Source: Druceiella hillmani (Eukaryota > Arthropoda > Insecta > Lepidoptera > Hepialidae). From it: a stretch of 64,000 nt of DNA. Numbering within the stretch: position 1 is the stretch's first letter; every line of letters starts with the position of its first letter. The stretch covers positions 2,553,001 through 2,617,000 of the forward strand of contig JAYKKI010000038.1 in assembly GCA_039881145.1 (NCBI GenBank). The letters run 5' to 3'. A model generated the notes under the pieces. That model was not told where the DNA came from. It saw nothing but the letters and a program-made list of their open reading frames with translations, and made no database searches. The translations under genes were made by a program, and so were the position numbers. Shown one piece after another: positions 45,931 to 57,880 of this stretch.

Positions 45931-47022
45931 ATTTAAAAGTAAAATTATAACATTTACGTAAAATAAATAAAAAGGAAGTAAGAAATATATAACTTAAAAT
46001 GTTGTCTATTTCGTAATTAATCTGACCACGCCGAAATCCGCTGAATATCCAGTTTCACGGAACATTTAAAAGAAATAGTAAAAAATTATACGCCATCAAG
46101 CAATATTTGAAAACCACATTAACATTTCAAAGAGCATAAGTCACAAAAGCATCCGCGCGGCTAGCGAGTTATTGACGCTGTCAATTTAGTTTGTTAATAT
46201 GTCGTGTAAGAGAAATCGAAAAAGAAAGGGACAGAGCTGAAAATCAAATTCTTCAAGGTCGTTGAGAGATCTCATCCCCTTAATTTGATTGGTCTGTCGT
46301 ATGCCAAGGAAAAATGCAAACAATGTGTCGACCGTACCAAGGAATGAAGTTCTGCACCTTTTGTTATTTTTCAAAATGTTATTATTTTTACGTTTTTTTT
46401 TTCTATTTTTCATGTAATACTACTTTTTATTATTTAAAGAAAATGAGTAATAGGTTTTTTTCATCATAGTACGTTTTTTTTGAAGCACAAATTATTTAAA
46501 TAAAAAACCTACATTTTTGAGATTGTATGTTGATTGTCATATTGTTGGTAATATCCTTCCTAACTTTTAATTATAGTTATGGGGAACTATAGTCAAAAGT
46601 CTAGCAATGTTAAATAAATGATATTTTTTAAAAAATTGACACGTTATGCAGTTATATTCTACCATATAAAACTAAGGGTTAATTTTTTAATCCCTCGTCT
46701 CGCCCTTTCAATAGGTCTCGATTTTTGCTTTAGTGTGTATAATAGTACCGAAAAGTATATGGAGATAAATTAGTTACTTTGTAAGTAGCTATAAAATTAA
46801 CTTCAGCCAATGTAAATTTTATAAATAACAATTTATTTATTATGCAAATGAATGATTGCATATACTTTTACATATGTCAGTATATGTAAGTTAACTTGTT
46901 TCAACATATGTTGTTTAAAATCTATTGATATATATTTTAATTACGAGGGATGCAGCTATGAATCTTCTGCGTGTATGTATATCTATATCTATATCTATAT
47001 ATATATATGCTTTGTTGGTTTC
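45931..47022. other. AT-rich spacer
   Basis: Contains a (TATATC)n/(TA)n run at about 46979-47010. A 75-codon Lys/Asn-rich frame on the minus strand (46186-46413) is unrecognised. Confidence 0.35.
46979..47010. repeat. (TATATC)n / (TA)n microsatellite
   Basis: Hexamer run leading directly into the 5'-truncated RTE LINE. Confidence 0.85.
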
Positions 47023-48057
47023 TTAAAGGCATTTGATTCTGTGAGATGACCAACTTTGTGGAAAACACTACTGAAAATAGGCACACCAAAACATCTCGTA
47101 CACCTACTTAGGGAACTTTCCGAAGAAGGAACAGCTTCAGTGCGGACAGACAACCTCCTTTTCGATAACTTCCATCCCAAAACAGGGTGTAGAACATCGC
47201 CTCTTCTATTCAAAACCTACACCGAACTTGTGATGCGAATCACTCTGGAAGACTGGAATGATGGTGTTGTGGGTGGTGGCTACAAAATCGCAAACCTGCG
47301 TTAAGCTGATGACACCACTCTGTTCGCGTGAGATGCTCGTCAGATGGAGGAATTACTTCTTAAAATGGAATAAGTAAGCCTCATATTTCAATTGAAGATT
47401 AACCGGAGCAATACCAAGATGACGATTGTGGACCGCGCCAATAACAACTTGCCGATGATGACACAGATTGCTAACTGCCATATGGTTTAGTCCTATATAT
47501 ACATTCGGGCTTTAATCTCAGATAGTGGGGGCTGCGTAAATAAAGTCAAGAGGCGAATGGCGTTAGTCAGAACTGCGATGGATTTATGGAAGAGCTGAAG
47601 AAATCCACTTAAACCAGGCTCATAAGAACACTAGTTTTCCCCATATGTTTATACGCATCCAAGACGTGGACATTGCGAGAGCTGAAAAAGTAGATGCCCT
47701 AGAGTTGTTGTGCTGGAGGAAAATGCTGAGAGTGTCATGGACAGAATTTCGTACAAACACCTCCATCTTTAAGCACTAGGCATCATGTAGCGTCTATCAA
47801 CCCAAGTACAGTCTCGAATTTTGAAGTTTTTTGGCCATGTCTCAAGGCGAAACATTGACTCCATAGAGCGTTTGGTGATCCAGAGAGGAGTGGAAGAAAA
47901 CAGACTGCGTGGCAGATTATCCATGCGATGAGCTGAACAAATAAAACCGGCAGAGTCTCTACATAAATGGACTAGGATGTCGGCAGATAGGTTAAGATGG
48001 CGAGAAATTGTGAGAAGGGTCACATCAACCACTAGTGATGATGTAGCCACATCTTGA
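47023..48057 (+). pseudogene. RTE (HmRTE-like) reverse transcriptase pseudogene
   Basis: Reverse transcriptase coding remnants include GFLKAFDSV, a KTLLKIGTPKHLVHLLREL helix and SVRTDN...FHPKTGCR. TSPLLFKTYTELVMRITLED then leads to a degraded catalytic box in which YADDTTLF survives only as ADDTTLF after a stop. Downstream are MTIVDRANNN, KSRGEWR/KRRMALVRTAM and a frameshifted YASKTWTLRELKK segment. LELLCWRKMLRVSWTEFRTN, then KFFGHVSRRNIDSIERL and SADRLRWREIVRRVTSTTS, form the typical carboxy terminus. At least seven stops or frameshifts make it non-functional. The strong match to HmRTE-type endonuclease-reverse transcriptases gives the clade. Confidence 0.92.
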
Positions 48058-48095
48058 CCGCGATCGCTCTGTCAAAAGCGACGCGACTAAAAAGA
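47023..48095 (+). mobile_element. RTE-clade LINE, 5'-truncated
   Basis: The 3' third of a non-LTR retrotransposon, from just before the FDSV motif of the reverse transcriptase to a short 3' end. The tail after the stop (CGATCGCTCTGTCAAAAGCG, then ACTAAAAAGATG) matches the short 3' UTR style of RTE-type elements. The 5' break lies against a microsatellite. No target duplication was identified. Confidence 0.85.
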
Positions 48096-49399
48096 TGCTT
48101 TGTTTTATGTAGTGATTAGATACATATAATCTATACATAGGATATTATCCCCGGCTTCACTCGCATGGAATACTACCGCCACGAAAACTTGGATATTTCA
48201 AAATGACGCCCAAATAGCTCAACAGTTTTACACGCAGTTTGATATAGACATAGTTTATTATTTAAGGAGTACATTGAGATGCTTTTTGAGTTTAGGAACA
48301 GCAAAATTTCTGTAAATGTTCTTTCAATAATAAAAAAAAATTCCAACAATATGTCAGTTGACGGCGATTGATGCATATTTAATTAATTGCTCATGCGTCT
48401 TAAAAGCTGAAAAAGTCCATATAAATTCTCCGCTTTATTAGAAAAACTACGCGAGTGAAACTGCAAGTAAAAGGTAATTATGAGGAAAACTTTTTCGCTT
48501 ACAGCTTCATTTCGCTATTATATTTACATCCCATTTACCCTAATATTGTTGACCCATTATCTTCACGTCTTAATGATATCCCTTCTTTTTTTCTCAGTGA
48601 AGACTTTAAGGTTTTCCGGAAAATTATCCAAGCGCGATTGAAAAAAGTGGATTTTTAATATATAAAAAATAAATAATTATATAAAGTTATCTGGTTTATT
48701 TTATATAAATTGGGCACAATCGGGGCTTTTATTATTACCAAAAAATATTTTAAATACGTTTCTAAAAGAAATTCTAGCTTTCTTTTCCCCTACATTCATT
48801 ATAGCTTCAAAACCTTTATCTTTCATTCACGTTTTGGAAGATATTCTCTACTCTTTTTGGGCCGTAATACTTTCATAATCCGAATTGCTTCATCAGCCCA
48901 AACTTAATGTGCTTGCATGTATTAAGCTTGAATTTCTTTTAGAAATGTTCTGAATATTTCCTTGAAGGTCAATCTTTTCTTGTCCAATGCAAAGCTTTAC
49001 TTTGTGTATTGTGCGGCTCTTTGGCTATTTATGTGGGAGGGACTCATACAACAAGTATAGAAATTTGGTGCAATCTTCTTGTTATCTGAGCAACATAAAT
49101 ACAATTTCCACGCGATCATATATGATCCATCTGTGTTTTAGTAGTTGTATTTTTCAAGAGCAAGGTTTTTTTCATTTTTTATTAAAACGGATCACATAAC
49201 TAGCGAGTAATTTGTTTCTAACTGAATATATTATGAACTGTCTAATCTAAGACATTTCTTCTGAATCACTTAGCGCTTTAATATCTAGTAAGTTCAAACG
49301 TTTTTATCCTTTTGAATAATCAAGTTAATATTGCTAATAGTTAGCTAATTATTGTGCAATCTTTCTATTTGAAAATCGAGATTTGCCATTTTTCACTCC
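48096..49399. other. AT-rich region without recognised genes
   Basis: 48145-48190 contains ATCCCCGGCTTCACTCGCAT, a word common at ends of arthropod interspersed repeats, but no element could be delimited. Several short frames (48455-49199) are unrecognised. Confidence 0.3.
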
Positions 49400-51330
49400 T
49401 GATGGCTACTTTGTTGGAGCAGATTGCATTTTTTAGTTCAACCTTCTATAGATCATCTCTCTGCCATGATTACCGTATCGTCAGCGAAAGTGGCTGTTGC
49501 ACTATATAATTTTGTTGCAAATTTATATTGTACAACAGCCACTTTTGCCAATAATTTATGTAAAGCAAATACAAAACTAGGTCTAGGACACTTAGGGACG
49601 TCAGATTCAAGTTTGAGTAAGAATTTTCGTATTTAACCCAGAAATGTCGATTAGTCTGGTAAGATTTAAGAATTAAATGAAATAGTTAGAAAAAAAGTAC
49701 TTTAATTTTTATAATAGATCTTCATACCAAACTCTGGAAAATTCCTCTTTGGAGCTTTTTTATTCTCTTGTGCTTTTTCAATAACATGAATAATATGATG
49801 AACCTGATAAATAATCAAGTAATTATTTCTGGGACCAAACTGATGAGATGGTATCAGGTTTCTTTGATCAAGAACAAATGTGAGACGCTTAAATTCAGTT
49901 TTTCAAATGACTTTGACATTATTGACAAGAGTAAGATTGGTTGGTATGTATCTACTTCACTTAGATCATTGCCAGGTTTTGGAACCATAATAATTCGGTT
50001 GTTTTCAATGAATTTGGGATATAGTTAACAGGCATTGATTAGAGTAGTTAACTGAAGCTTTTCTTTGAAATCTATTAAGTAGCAAATCCAAACACATTAA
50101 AGTTGTTTTTAATTTCATCAGCAACTTCCTTAGGACTGATTAATTGAATTCTCTCATTAATTGAATCATCTCCCTAATTTGGATGAAATCTTGCGTGAAA
50201 CGTTGTGCATATATATTTGCTTTTTCCATATTATTACGAAACCATTTTACATCAATATTTCTGGTAGGGGGCATTTGAGCTAACTGTCGTTTTATATATT
50301 CAGTAACTTCCCAGAGTGACCATTGACCACTACTATCTATAGTAAATTCTATGAGAAACTTGTTAACTGACGATTGTTTGATAATTTTAGTTTCTGTAGT
50401 AAATAAAGTTTTATCCTACTATCTTCTTTATTGATGTCATGTTCTTCTAACCTTTCATTTTTCTGACATAAGGTCTCTAATTTCTTTCGAATACTTTTTA
50501 ATTATCTTTTAATAACCAGCGTACTATTCTATGTAACTTTCTAAATAGCGGTAAAGGTATTTAATTCTTTTTCCAATTAATTAATGGCAGCATCGTTAGC
50601 CTAATTCATTGTCTTGGAAGTGATTAAAATAATTGCAATCTGTGCATGTGTTAATCCTCCACGATGACATTGTCACAAATTTTTAAGTAAATTAGAGAAT
50701 GATCAGAGGCCATCTTCAATTTTAATATACTTTGCTGATATATTTTTCAACAACATCTGGAGGTTTATCAGAATTTTTGGTCCAACATATTGATTTGCCA
50801 TTTGACATGGATTCTGTATAATTAGGAGTACCTTAAGTTTTAAAGTTATAGCCTCGAACCTCAGTGGGTATGTTTAGCCTTGAAGTCACCACCAATAATG
50901 AAGCGACAATTAAGTTGTTGAAAACCATGATATATGCATTTGCCTAACTATTGTATTTAGAGAGGCAATAGATTGCACTTACTCTGAGTTTTCGTTTAGT
51001 TATCTCAACCGTTACAATTGTAACTTGGTTATTACAAATCACATACTCATCTTCTTCAAAGTGTTTGCTATTATTTTTAATAATAACATCAGCACCACTA
51101 CGAATCTTATTAGCAGTAGGAATTGAATGATAAAGTGAGTAGTTTTAGAATTTATTAAAAGATTTATTAAAAGATTAGAATTTATTATTATTTATTAAAG
51201 TGTGTCTTTAATATAAAATATATGTCAATACTTTATGTGCACAGGATTACTTGCAATTCATGTTGTCGGTGTAGCAATCCATCGGCATTCAACTCCATTA
51301 TTCGTAGAGAGGTAGTTATCAGTTTCCAAA
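49400..51330 (-). pseudogene. Jockey-like LINE pseudogene (endonuclease + reverse transcriptase)
   Basis: Minus strand, upstream to downstream. The endonuclease starts near 51320 with a WNANGLL-like VECRWIATP, then IDIYFILKTHF, SLYHSIPTANKIRSGADVII and RFIIGGDFKAKHTHRGSRL-like pieces near 50900 (shifted frames). The linker has FSNLLKNL-like and RGGLTHAQIA pieces. The reverse transcriptase follows with IIMVPKPGNDLSEVDTYQPI, LLSIMSKSFEK and a NLIPSHQFG block (about 50010-49810). The catalytic box ATFADDT lies near 49490. Frameshifts and stops are frequent. No intact upstream ORF1 was recognised. Ends are approximate. Confidence 0.8.
49487..49545. repeat. Inverted duplication at the RT catalytic box
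   Basis: AAAGTGGCTGTTG (49487-49499) and CAACAGCCACTTT (49533-49545) are perfect inverted repeats, and the similarity continues into the loop (TATATAAT/TTATATTG). The left arm encodes ATFADD; the right is an inverted copy of it within the same pseudogene. Confidence 0.85.
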
Positions 51331-52979
51331 GACTTCAATGCTATTCTCAATTTTATGTAATCGTAGGTCTACTGTAGTATTAACATAACTTCTTGTCACA
51401 TGTTGTCATTAATTGATATTTGCTTAGCCACAGAGAAATTATCAGAAACAGCTTAGCATTATGTACTTCCAGTGGTTTTGTGTTTTTGTACCATTTTATT
51501 AGTTTTTAATTGTAGTTTAGTTTTGTTTTTGCCATATCTCAGCTTTAGAAGTTCTTTAATAATTTTAATTCTTCGATAGGTAAAATATATATTTAGTATA
51601 TTCAGTATAATTTTTCCAACAGTCTGCTGAAAGTTTTCGAAACAAACGAGTTCTGTTGAAGTTTTCGAAATATCCAAATTTCGCAATAAATCATTCAATT
51701 CTGTTTGAGTAAATATCCATAATTCGGAACTACTGAAAACATAAAAAAATTATACATACTCTCTTGAAATCTATAACTTTCATCTTCAGGGTTTTCATTC
51801 ATTACTTCTGCATTTTCAATATCCGAGGATACATGTACATAAATGGTAGGTCCATAGGAAACAAACCTTATTGCAAATTAAACATTAGGATACCGAATTT
51901 CTTTTTTTGTTTTCTGGCTGAATCCTTTTATATCGTAGCAGCAAAAATAACATTAATAGTAACAATATAGATTCTTAATTTTATGTAGATCATAGAGTCG
52001 AAAACTTATTTTTTCTCTTTAAATGATAGATGCAGTTTTTTCTGCATAATTGAAGCAGGACTGACAAAGAAGCCATGACTTGTCTTGACTTACAATACCG
52101 ATCCCAAATTAAACACAATAGACATTTTTAACAAAGATTTCTTATATTCCTTTGCCATTTCTCTACGGTGAATGCTCCACAGATATAACAAAAAATGTCT
52201 TTTTCGACTTAAAAAATTAATTCATTTCTTACATAGACCTAGAATGATATTTTATTTTATTCTTCGAGATAACTCCCCTCAAATTAAACCGTAATACAAA
52301 TTTCCAGCTTAAAGAATTGACGTTAATTTTCAATTCCTCCTCGTAATTTTATTTAGAATATTCAAGAACTCTTACATGATGAATTGTTTTTTTATTTTTT
52401 TTATCAATTTGTACCTTGAATTATATATGAAACCGTAGTTCAGTTTCAGACAATTTTACATATACGAACTTACGAGCAGTAGAGTGTGTGGTATTCAACA
52501 ATTTATCGACATATCTGAGAAAGTCAAACCTTGAAAGTATTTATTACATGTGTACTTGCGTGAATCGTAGTTTATAAACTTCCACGTTACGTTGCAACCT
52601 TATACATGCTATGACAACAATATTAATTTTTATCAAATTAATTATCGCTATGGAGCAGTATCGCCATAATTAAAAAAAAAATACCTGCTGCCTATTATAT
52701 AACAGCATGCTCAGTAGACATTTCATGCTGTAAATATTTAATCATTTTTATTTAATCATAAAACATTCCTTACGATACTTGTAAGGAACAGAAGCAAAAA
52801 TGCTATATGAATTTTTAATTAGTATTTTTATAATAATAAAACGTGTAAAGTTACAACATGTCAAAAAAAATTCAGTTATACCAAAAAAAATATATTAAAA
52901 AAATCCAATATATTTTCTATAATTTTTTAAACAATTTTAAATGGCAATAAGGAAGAAGTATAAGACATTATTATCCATA
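51331..52979. other. AT-rich region, possibly the 5' part of the jockey element
   Basis: A 79-codon minus-strand frame at 51459-51698 is Lys/Leu-rich and could be debris of the LINE's first ORF, but no zinc-knuckle is visible. Nothing else is recognised. Confidence 0.3.
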
Positions 52980-53169
52980 GGAATATCCATTCTATAATAT
53001 AAATAGTAAATTAGTGATAAATATACAAAAAAAATTAATGATAGTAAATTAGTGATAAATATCCATTATATAAATAGTAAATTAGTGATAAATATCCATT
53101 ATATAAATAGTAAATTAGTGATAAATATCCATTATATAAATAGTAAATTAGTGATAAATATACAAAAAA
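52980..53169. repeat. 33 bp tandem repeat (about 4-5 units)
   Basis: Unit ATATAAATAGTAAATTAGTG ATAAATATCCATT (33 bases) is repeated almost exactly through 53050-53150. Flanking partial units carry ATATACAAAAAAA instead of ATATCCATT. Confidence 0.95.
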
Positions 53170-53462
53170 AGACCGGCCATACCTTCAGTGGGCGAGACAG
53201 CACCGAAGTTTCTCTACGACAATAATTTCATAAGCAGCTAGGCAAAACTAATTTCGTACGGCCAAGCATGCGTACATGCATATACGAAATTTTGAATAGC
53301 TCTGAAATGAAGCACTTTTTAGAATGCCACACATGTACGAATTTTAAATCTATATTACTTTATTATTTCGCTGAAATTCCTGGGCTGTTGTATATACATT
53401 TTCATCGAATGAGTTTAAATATTGTTATATACGTCCTTCCATTGGCACAACTTGGATAATAG

Positions 53463-53560
53463 TTTCAGGATTCCATACGAACCCAACGGAATTATATTGT
53501 TGTGGCATCGATCTGTGTCCGTCTGTGCGTCTATCTGTTTATCTGGCAAAGACTTCTAAG
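53463..53560 (+). repeat. Interspersed repeat related to 34310-34450
   Basis: Contains GGATTCCATACGAACCCAAC, GGAATTATATTGTTGTGGCA and TGTCCGTCTGTGCGTCTATC, the same arrangement as the repeat at 34310. Confidence 0.5.
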
Positions 53561-53872
53561 TTCTAAACGAAATTAAAATTGAAATTCACATCTAATACGT
53601 AGACTCTTTGATCCAGACTTAAAAATAATATTTGAAATTACCCATATTTATATTTCACGGCCCCTCCGAAACACATAATGGGGTGATTGAAACAATATAT
53701 TTTTTCGGTGCATAGGCATTCGGAGTATAGTTGAAATGACCTCCAGGTTTATAATTTTTTGCACTGAAAAAATTACAGTTTGATTTGTTACCAAAATTGT
53801 CTTTTTTAGATCTATTTTGTTACCAAGTTCTATCTCAAAAAACGCAAAAAGAAACTGTAATTCAGCTTTAAT

Positions 53873-53916
53873 ATTTCAGGTCGTTGAAGGGACGAGTCGT
53901 TTCAACGACCTGAAAT
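53873..53916. repeat. 16 bp perfect hairpin
   Basis: ATTTCAGGTCGTTGAA (53873-53888) and TTCAACGACCTGAAAT (53901-53916) enclose a 12-base loop. Confidence 0.95.
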
Positions 53917-54477
53917 AGTCGACGAAAAAACTCTAGCAAAATTCTTAAATAGTGAAACAGACATCCATTTTGACAACAACACAGCATGAATGATAATGTT
54001 ACTTAAGAAGATATTTTTAATCCTTAAAGCAATGGCTGCACATTAGAAAAAGTGGTTTCTAAAAAGTAATTATATACCCGAGTGGATTTTTATTGTTATT
54101 TTTATTTCTTATTAACAATTCTGTATACATTAAAAATTAAACCTATATACGTTTATGACGATGCCTTTTTGTTCTATATTATGTTCCCAAATTTTATTTT
54201 ATTTTTTTGTTATTTCCTTACTGTCAATCGCTGAGTTGTTAATTTTTTTATATTTTAAAAATAGTACCTTTTTTAAAATTAGGATATATTTTTATAATAT
54301 TAGGCCCATTATCCCCGATCTCCATTTTGTATACACATAAATATGTACGGAATCCTGGTAGTACCAGTTATATTCGTACTTTTTAAAAGATTTATTATAT
54401 AATAATGTAAATGACTTTTAGTGACCTTATATAAGTTAAGTAAGTAGATATTATTGCATAAGTTATGTAAGTAGATA

Positions 54478-54533
54478 AATTATTATCAGTAAAATTACCG
54501 CTTAATAAGCGATAAGTTTTACTGATAATAATT
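54478..54533. repeat. 17 bp hairpin with a nested hairpin
   Basis: AATTATTATCAGTAAAA (54478-54494) and TTTTACTGATAATAATT (54517-54533) pair perfectly. The loop contains a second palindrome, CGCTTAATAAGCG. Confidence 0.95.
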
Positions 54534-55707
54534 TTCTTTTAATAATTTCAATTTTAAATTTAAATCGCAACTAAGGAAATCCATCATCACTTTTATGGGG
54601 CGATACTATCCATTTACGAAGATTGAAATATATACATTATTAGTCACATTAAAATCACAAAATTTACAAACTTCAATAAAATCACAAAATTTACTCATGA
54701 GTATAAGATTATAGTTTCGGAAACATGTGAATACATATTATTTAAGTTTATTTCACTACTTCCAAATACAAGACGCCATGTATCAATATAAAAAAATTAA
54801 TATTTTATCAAATTATCTGAATAAACTGCCTCACTATGACAAAATTCGATAAATTATAAAATATTTTCTGTAGAGACAACATTTTTGAAAATAACTTTAA
54901 ATTGAACAGAAATTTAAAACTTATGGCTCTTGTAACGAAGCGTGAATTATCGCAGTGAGTATGATACATATAGTGATGGCATAACCCTAATTTTATCCTC
55001 CTTTATTTATTTCACCGTTTCCATCAACATTTAATGAGGTATTATTATTTTTATTCAAAATAATAAGAAGGAAAGTTATTGACCATTTTTTTTAAATGTT
55101 CGACTATTTTTTGTTAAATTAAAGCGAAACAACACATTCAACAACATTATTCTCCATTATTTCCTTGCAAAAACCTAAAGTTATAAGGAGATAAAAAACG
55201 TACAAAACAAGATAAGGAAAACTAAATGAATTTATCTAAATTTCTATTCTAATGATTTCACACAAAGTTTTATTATTTGTAAAAATGAAATAAATTTTTT
55301 TATATGCAAATATTATATTAGACAATATAAAGAAGCATGGAAAACCATGAGTCATGATCTTACAGACGCTGCTGTCATAAATCATGTGCAATGACTATTG
55401 CAGTGGAAGCCTCAAGCTTCCGTTCTTTTGGTTTATCAGACGCATAAAAAGTCATCAAAAAGAATGTTACCCAGTAACAGCATCTATTATTGTCAGTGAA
55501 ACGTCTGCGAAGTTAAATTGCAAGCTCTTGTTGATCACACAGCACAGCATATTGCAAGATTGCAAGTTGAAGTAATACAAAATCAACTGGATTTGGGCGA
55601 CCTTTATTTGATTTCAAAATGCAAATTTTATTTGTTTAAACAGGCTGAATATAAACAGTCATTTTCTAACCCTAAAAGTTTAGATGCAAGTATTTGTATA
55701 GCGTCTT

Positions 55708-56922
55708 TAGTTCCACTGCGTTTTGAAGCAAACAATAAAAAATGAGAATTTAGTGCTATGACAAAATACAAGATCGAAACGAGGCGATACTTTGCCTCGT
55801 GCCTCGTGCCTCGCGCTGCAGACCCGTAAAATTGTTGATTAATCGAAAGACTAACAAGCTTTCAAAAAAAGAATAAACTATATAAATAATCAGATTACAT
55901 AGTTTCAATCTACACCATGCGTATCGGAAGAAGACAATGGTAGCCTTGAAATAAACAATAAACTTCTAGTTACCATGGTAGAGTTACCAGCAGTATTACC
56001 TTTGTGTAAATATTCCAATAATATTTATAAAGTTGGGACAGCAAGAGTTGATGGCAATAAATAATCTTTTTGGCTCTCAATTTTGCATGCACACGTAAGA
56101 TTTCTTAAGTGCCTTTTACATATATTACATAAATGACCAATTAAAAGCTGGCAGGCAAAACTAAGGGATTGCTAAACAAAGAAAGAGAGCGATACAAAAA
56201 AAATATTACAAAAAAAACTAATTATTGATAAGCAAAAATAAGGGTTTGGAAACACTAATGACGGAAACACAACTAGAAGGATCTTTGATCATCCAGAAAA
56301 AACAACAGAAATTACTGTAGTAAATTTGGAGTTGTTGTAAAGGTTTAAACCATATTTGAAACGTTGGCAAGCAGATATTTACTAGACAATATAAAATACA
56401 AAGAATACACAATGACTACCGCCAAGACGTGTGTAAGGTTATACGGTTAGTATCCTATGGCACTGACCGTACACGGTACTGACATTATATTATACTTCTT
56501 TTTACCAATTGATCAATTATGTGAAGAGACTTAAGAAACTAATAACAAGGTGTAAAAAAAATATCGTGAGTTTCTCAAAAAAAATTAGCAGAGAAAAAAC
56601 GAATCGGGACGTAATTAATAGGTTTCTAATACGAGGCATGGAAACTCCTCCCCGCCCAAGAAAATATTTTAGTAAAGTTCTAGAAATTTTAATTGCTCCT
56701 TACACTGAAGAGAGTTCAGATGATAGCTTTCAAGAAAGCAATAGTTCTAATTCTGAATAAGTTTTATTTAACATATTGTAATATCAGTATAAATTCGTTT
56801 TTTTATATGCGAATACTTTTAAAAATCATTGAGTCGAAGTCTATCGCTTTGTTTTTATTTGTTTTATCATCGATAGACAGCATAAATAATTTTCGCCAAC
56901 TTTCACAAACTTTAGCTCCATA
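55708..56922 (+). repeat. Dispersed repeat B, copy 1
   Basis: Collinear over about 1.2 kb with 59457-60602, same orientation. Shared blocks include GAGAATTTAGTGMTATGACA, AAAATACAAGATC, TTTCAAAAAAAGAA, TTCAATCTACAYCATGCGTA, GTAAGATTTTCTTAAGTGCC-like, ACGAATCGGGAC and GATGATAGCTTTCAAGAAAG. This copy has a local GCCTCGT triplication at about 55791-55815. Its end region (TTTTCGCCAACTTTCACAA) is also duplicated once immediately downstream. Confidence 0.9.
56509..56760 (+). pseudogene. Repeat B protein remnant, copy 1
   Basis: An 83-codon frame: YVKRLKKLITRCKKNIVSFS, KISREKTNRDVINRFL, ETPPRPRKYFSKVLEILIAP, then an acidic serine-rich tail ending SSDDSFQESNSSNSE and a stop. The first part is strongly basic. 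A homologous, more damaged frame is at 60259-60507 with the same tail and stop, showing that the family once coded for protein. Upstream homology continues but is riddled with stops. I do not recognise the family. A transposon accessory protein or a retroposed host gene are both possible. Confidence 0.6.
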
Positions 56923-57711
56923 ATAATAATTTTCGCCAACTTTCACAACTATGGCATTCTTTCTCTGCCCTACACAATATCCACTATTGTATTATATGTA
57001 ACGAATGTACTATTTCTTATATTTACATGACATTCTACATTTAATCCATCACCTATTACTATTTATTGTTTAACTTTTTCATACCAGACTCCATTTTATA
57101 CAAAAAATTCGTAATAAATGACCCAAGTAGACAAATTTTTTTCCCAGGTTACTTATTCAAAGTTTTATTTTGATAAAATTGATTTTAAAAAATTTAACAA
57201 AAAGTTGAAGAAAACTTGATAATTTAGGAGTATATGGGCAATATTTAACATACATATTTTATTAGCCAACCAATATACTTTAAAAACGAAATGTTTTATA
57301 TTTATGTTTTTAGAAGTGAGCTAGTAATTTCAAATAAAAAAAGTTAAATAGCTTTTTCAATTGCTAAACTTGCTCTCAAATACCAATGTACTCTGCTCCA
57401 ATGTACATTAAACTTGGAACTTTGGGTGTTTGTTTTGCATAAAAGTGTAATAAACCATTTTATAAATAAGCGTTGCGTGCAAAGTTTGGGACGATGTAGG
57501 CTTTTACACAATAGTATTTTTTGTCACAAAATGTTTCGTTAGTATAAAACGGCTCATGTAATCGCCGGAATTGCACGAAGGGTATTTTCTTCGAAAGTAG
57601 CATTCACCGAAGGTCGTCTATTTCAAAATAGATGTTACAACGGTCGTAAAAATGTTCACCTTAACTCTGTATCTGTTGCATAATTGATGCAAACCCAGTT
57701 GACTCTCAATT
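56923..57711. other. AT-rich spacer
   Basis: Nothing recognised. Confidence 0.3.
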
Positions 57712-57880
57712 TTATGTTGTTGTTGTTGTGTCCACATGAGATGAAGAAGAACTCATATGGAAAAATGGTTGCCAAAGCCTCGAAAGATTTAGACTTCCTC
57801 AATCCCGTTTGATGAGCGGTCGGGAATCGAACCCGGGTCCCCGCGGTGCGCCACGCACTCGCGATATTTTTATGACTGTG
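57712..57880 (-). mobile_element. tRNA-derived SINE, antisense
   Basis: On the minus strand the element starts near 57868 with GCGAGTGCGTGGCGCACCGC. A clear B box GGTTCGATTCC (57824-57834) follows, then a body and an (AAC)n tail at about 57730-57715. The well-preserved tRNA-like 5' part, unrelated body and simple-repeat tail define a SINE. Confidence 0.8.

Larger units (their letters stand above)
53170..55707. other. AT-rich region with a few palindromes
   Basis: Holds hairpins at 53873-53916 and 54478-54533, listed separately. Frames at 55384-55745 read plausibly as protein (IARLQVEVIQNQLDLGDLYL then FSNPKSLDASICIASLVPL) and end at the start of repeat B. They could be the upstream part of that element, but I cannot name the family. 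Confidence 0.35.

Noticed and set aside
48145..48190. Possible terminus of an interspersed repeat (CCCCGGCTTCACTCGCAT)
   Set aside because: The word is suggestive, but no element boundaries, second copy or target duplication were found.
57712..57880. Possible tRNA gene on the minus strand
   Set aside because: The B box is clear, but the sequence continues into an unrelated body with an (AAC)n tail, which fits a SINE.
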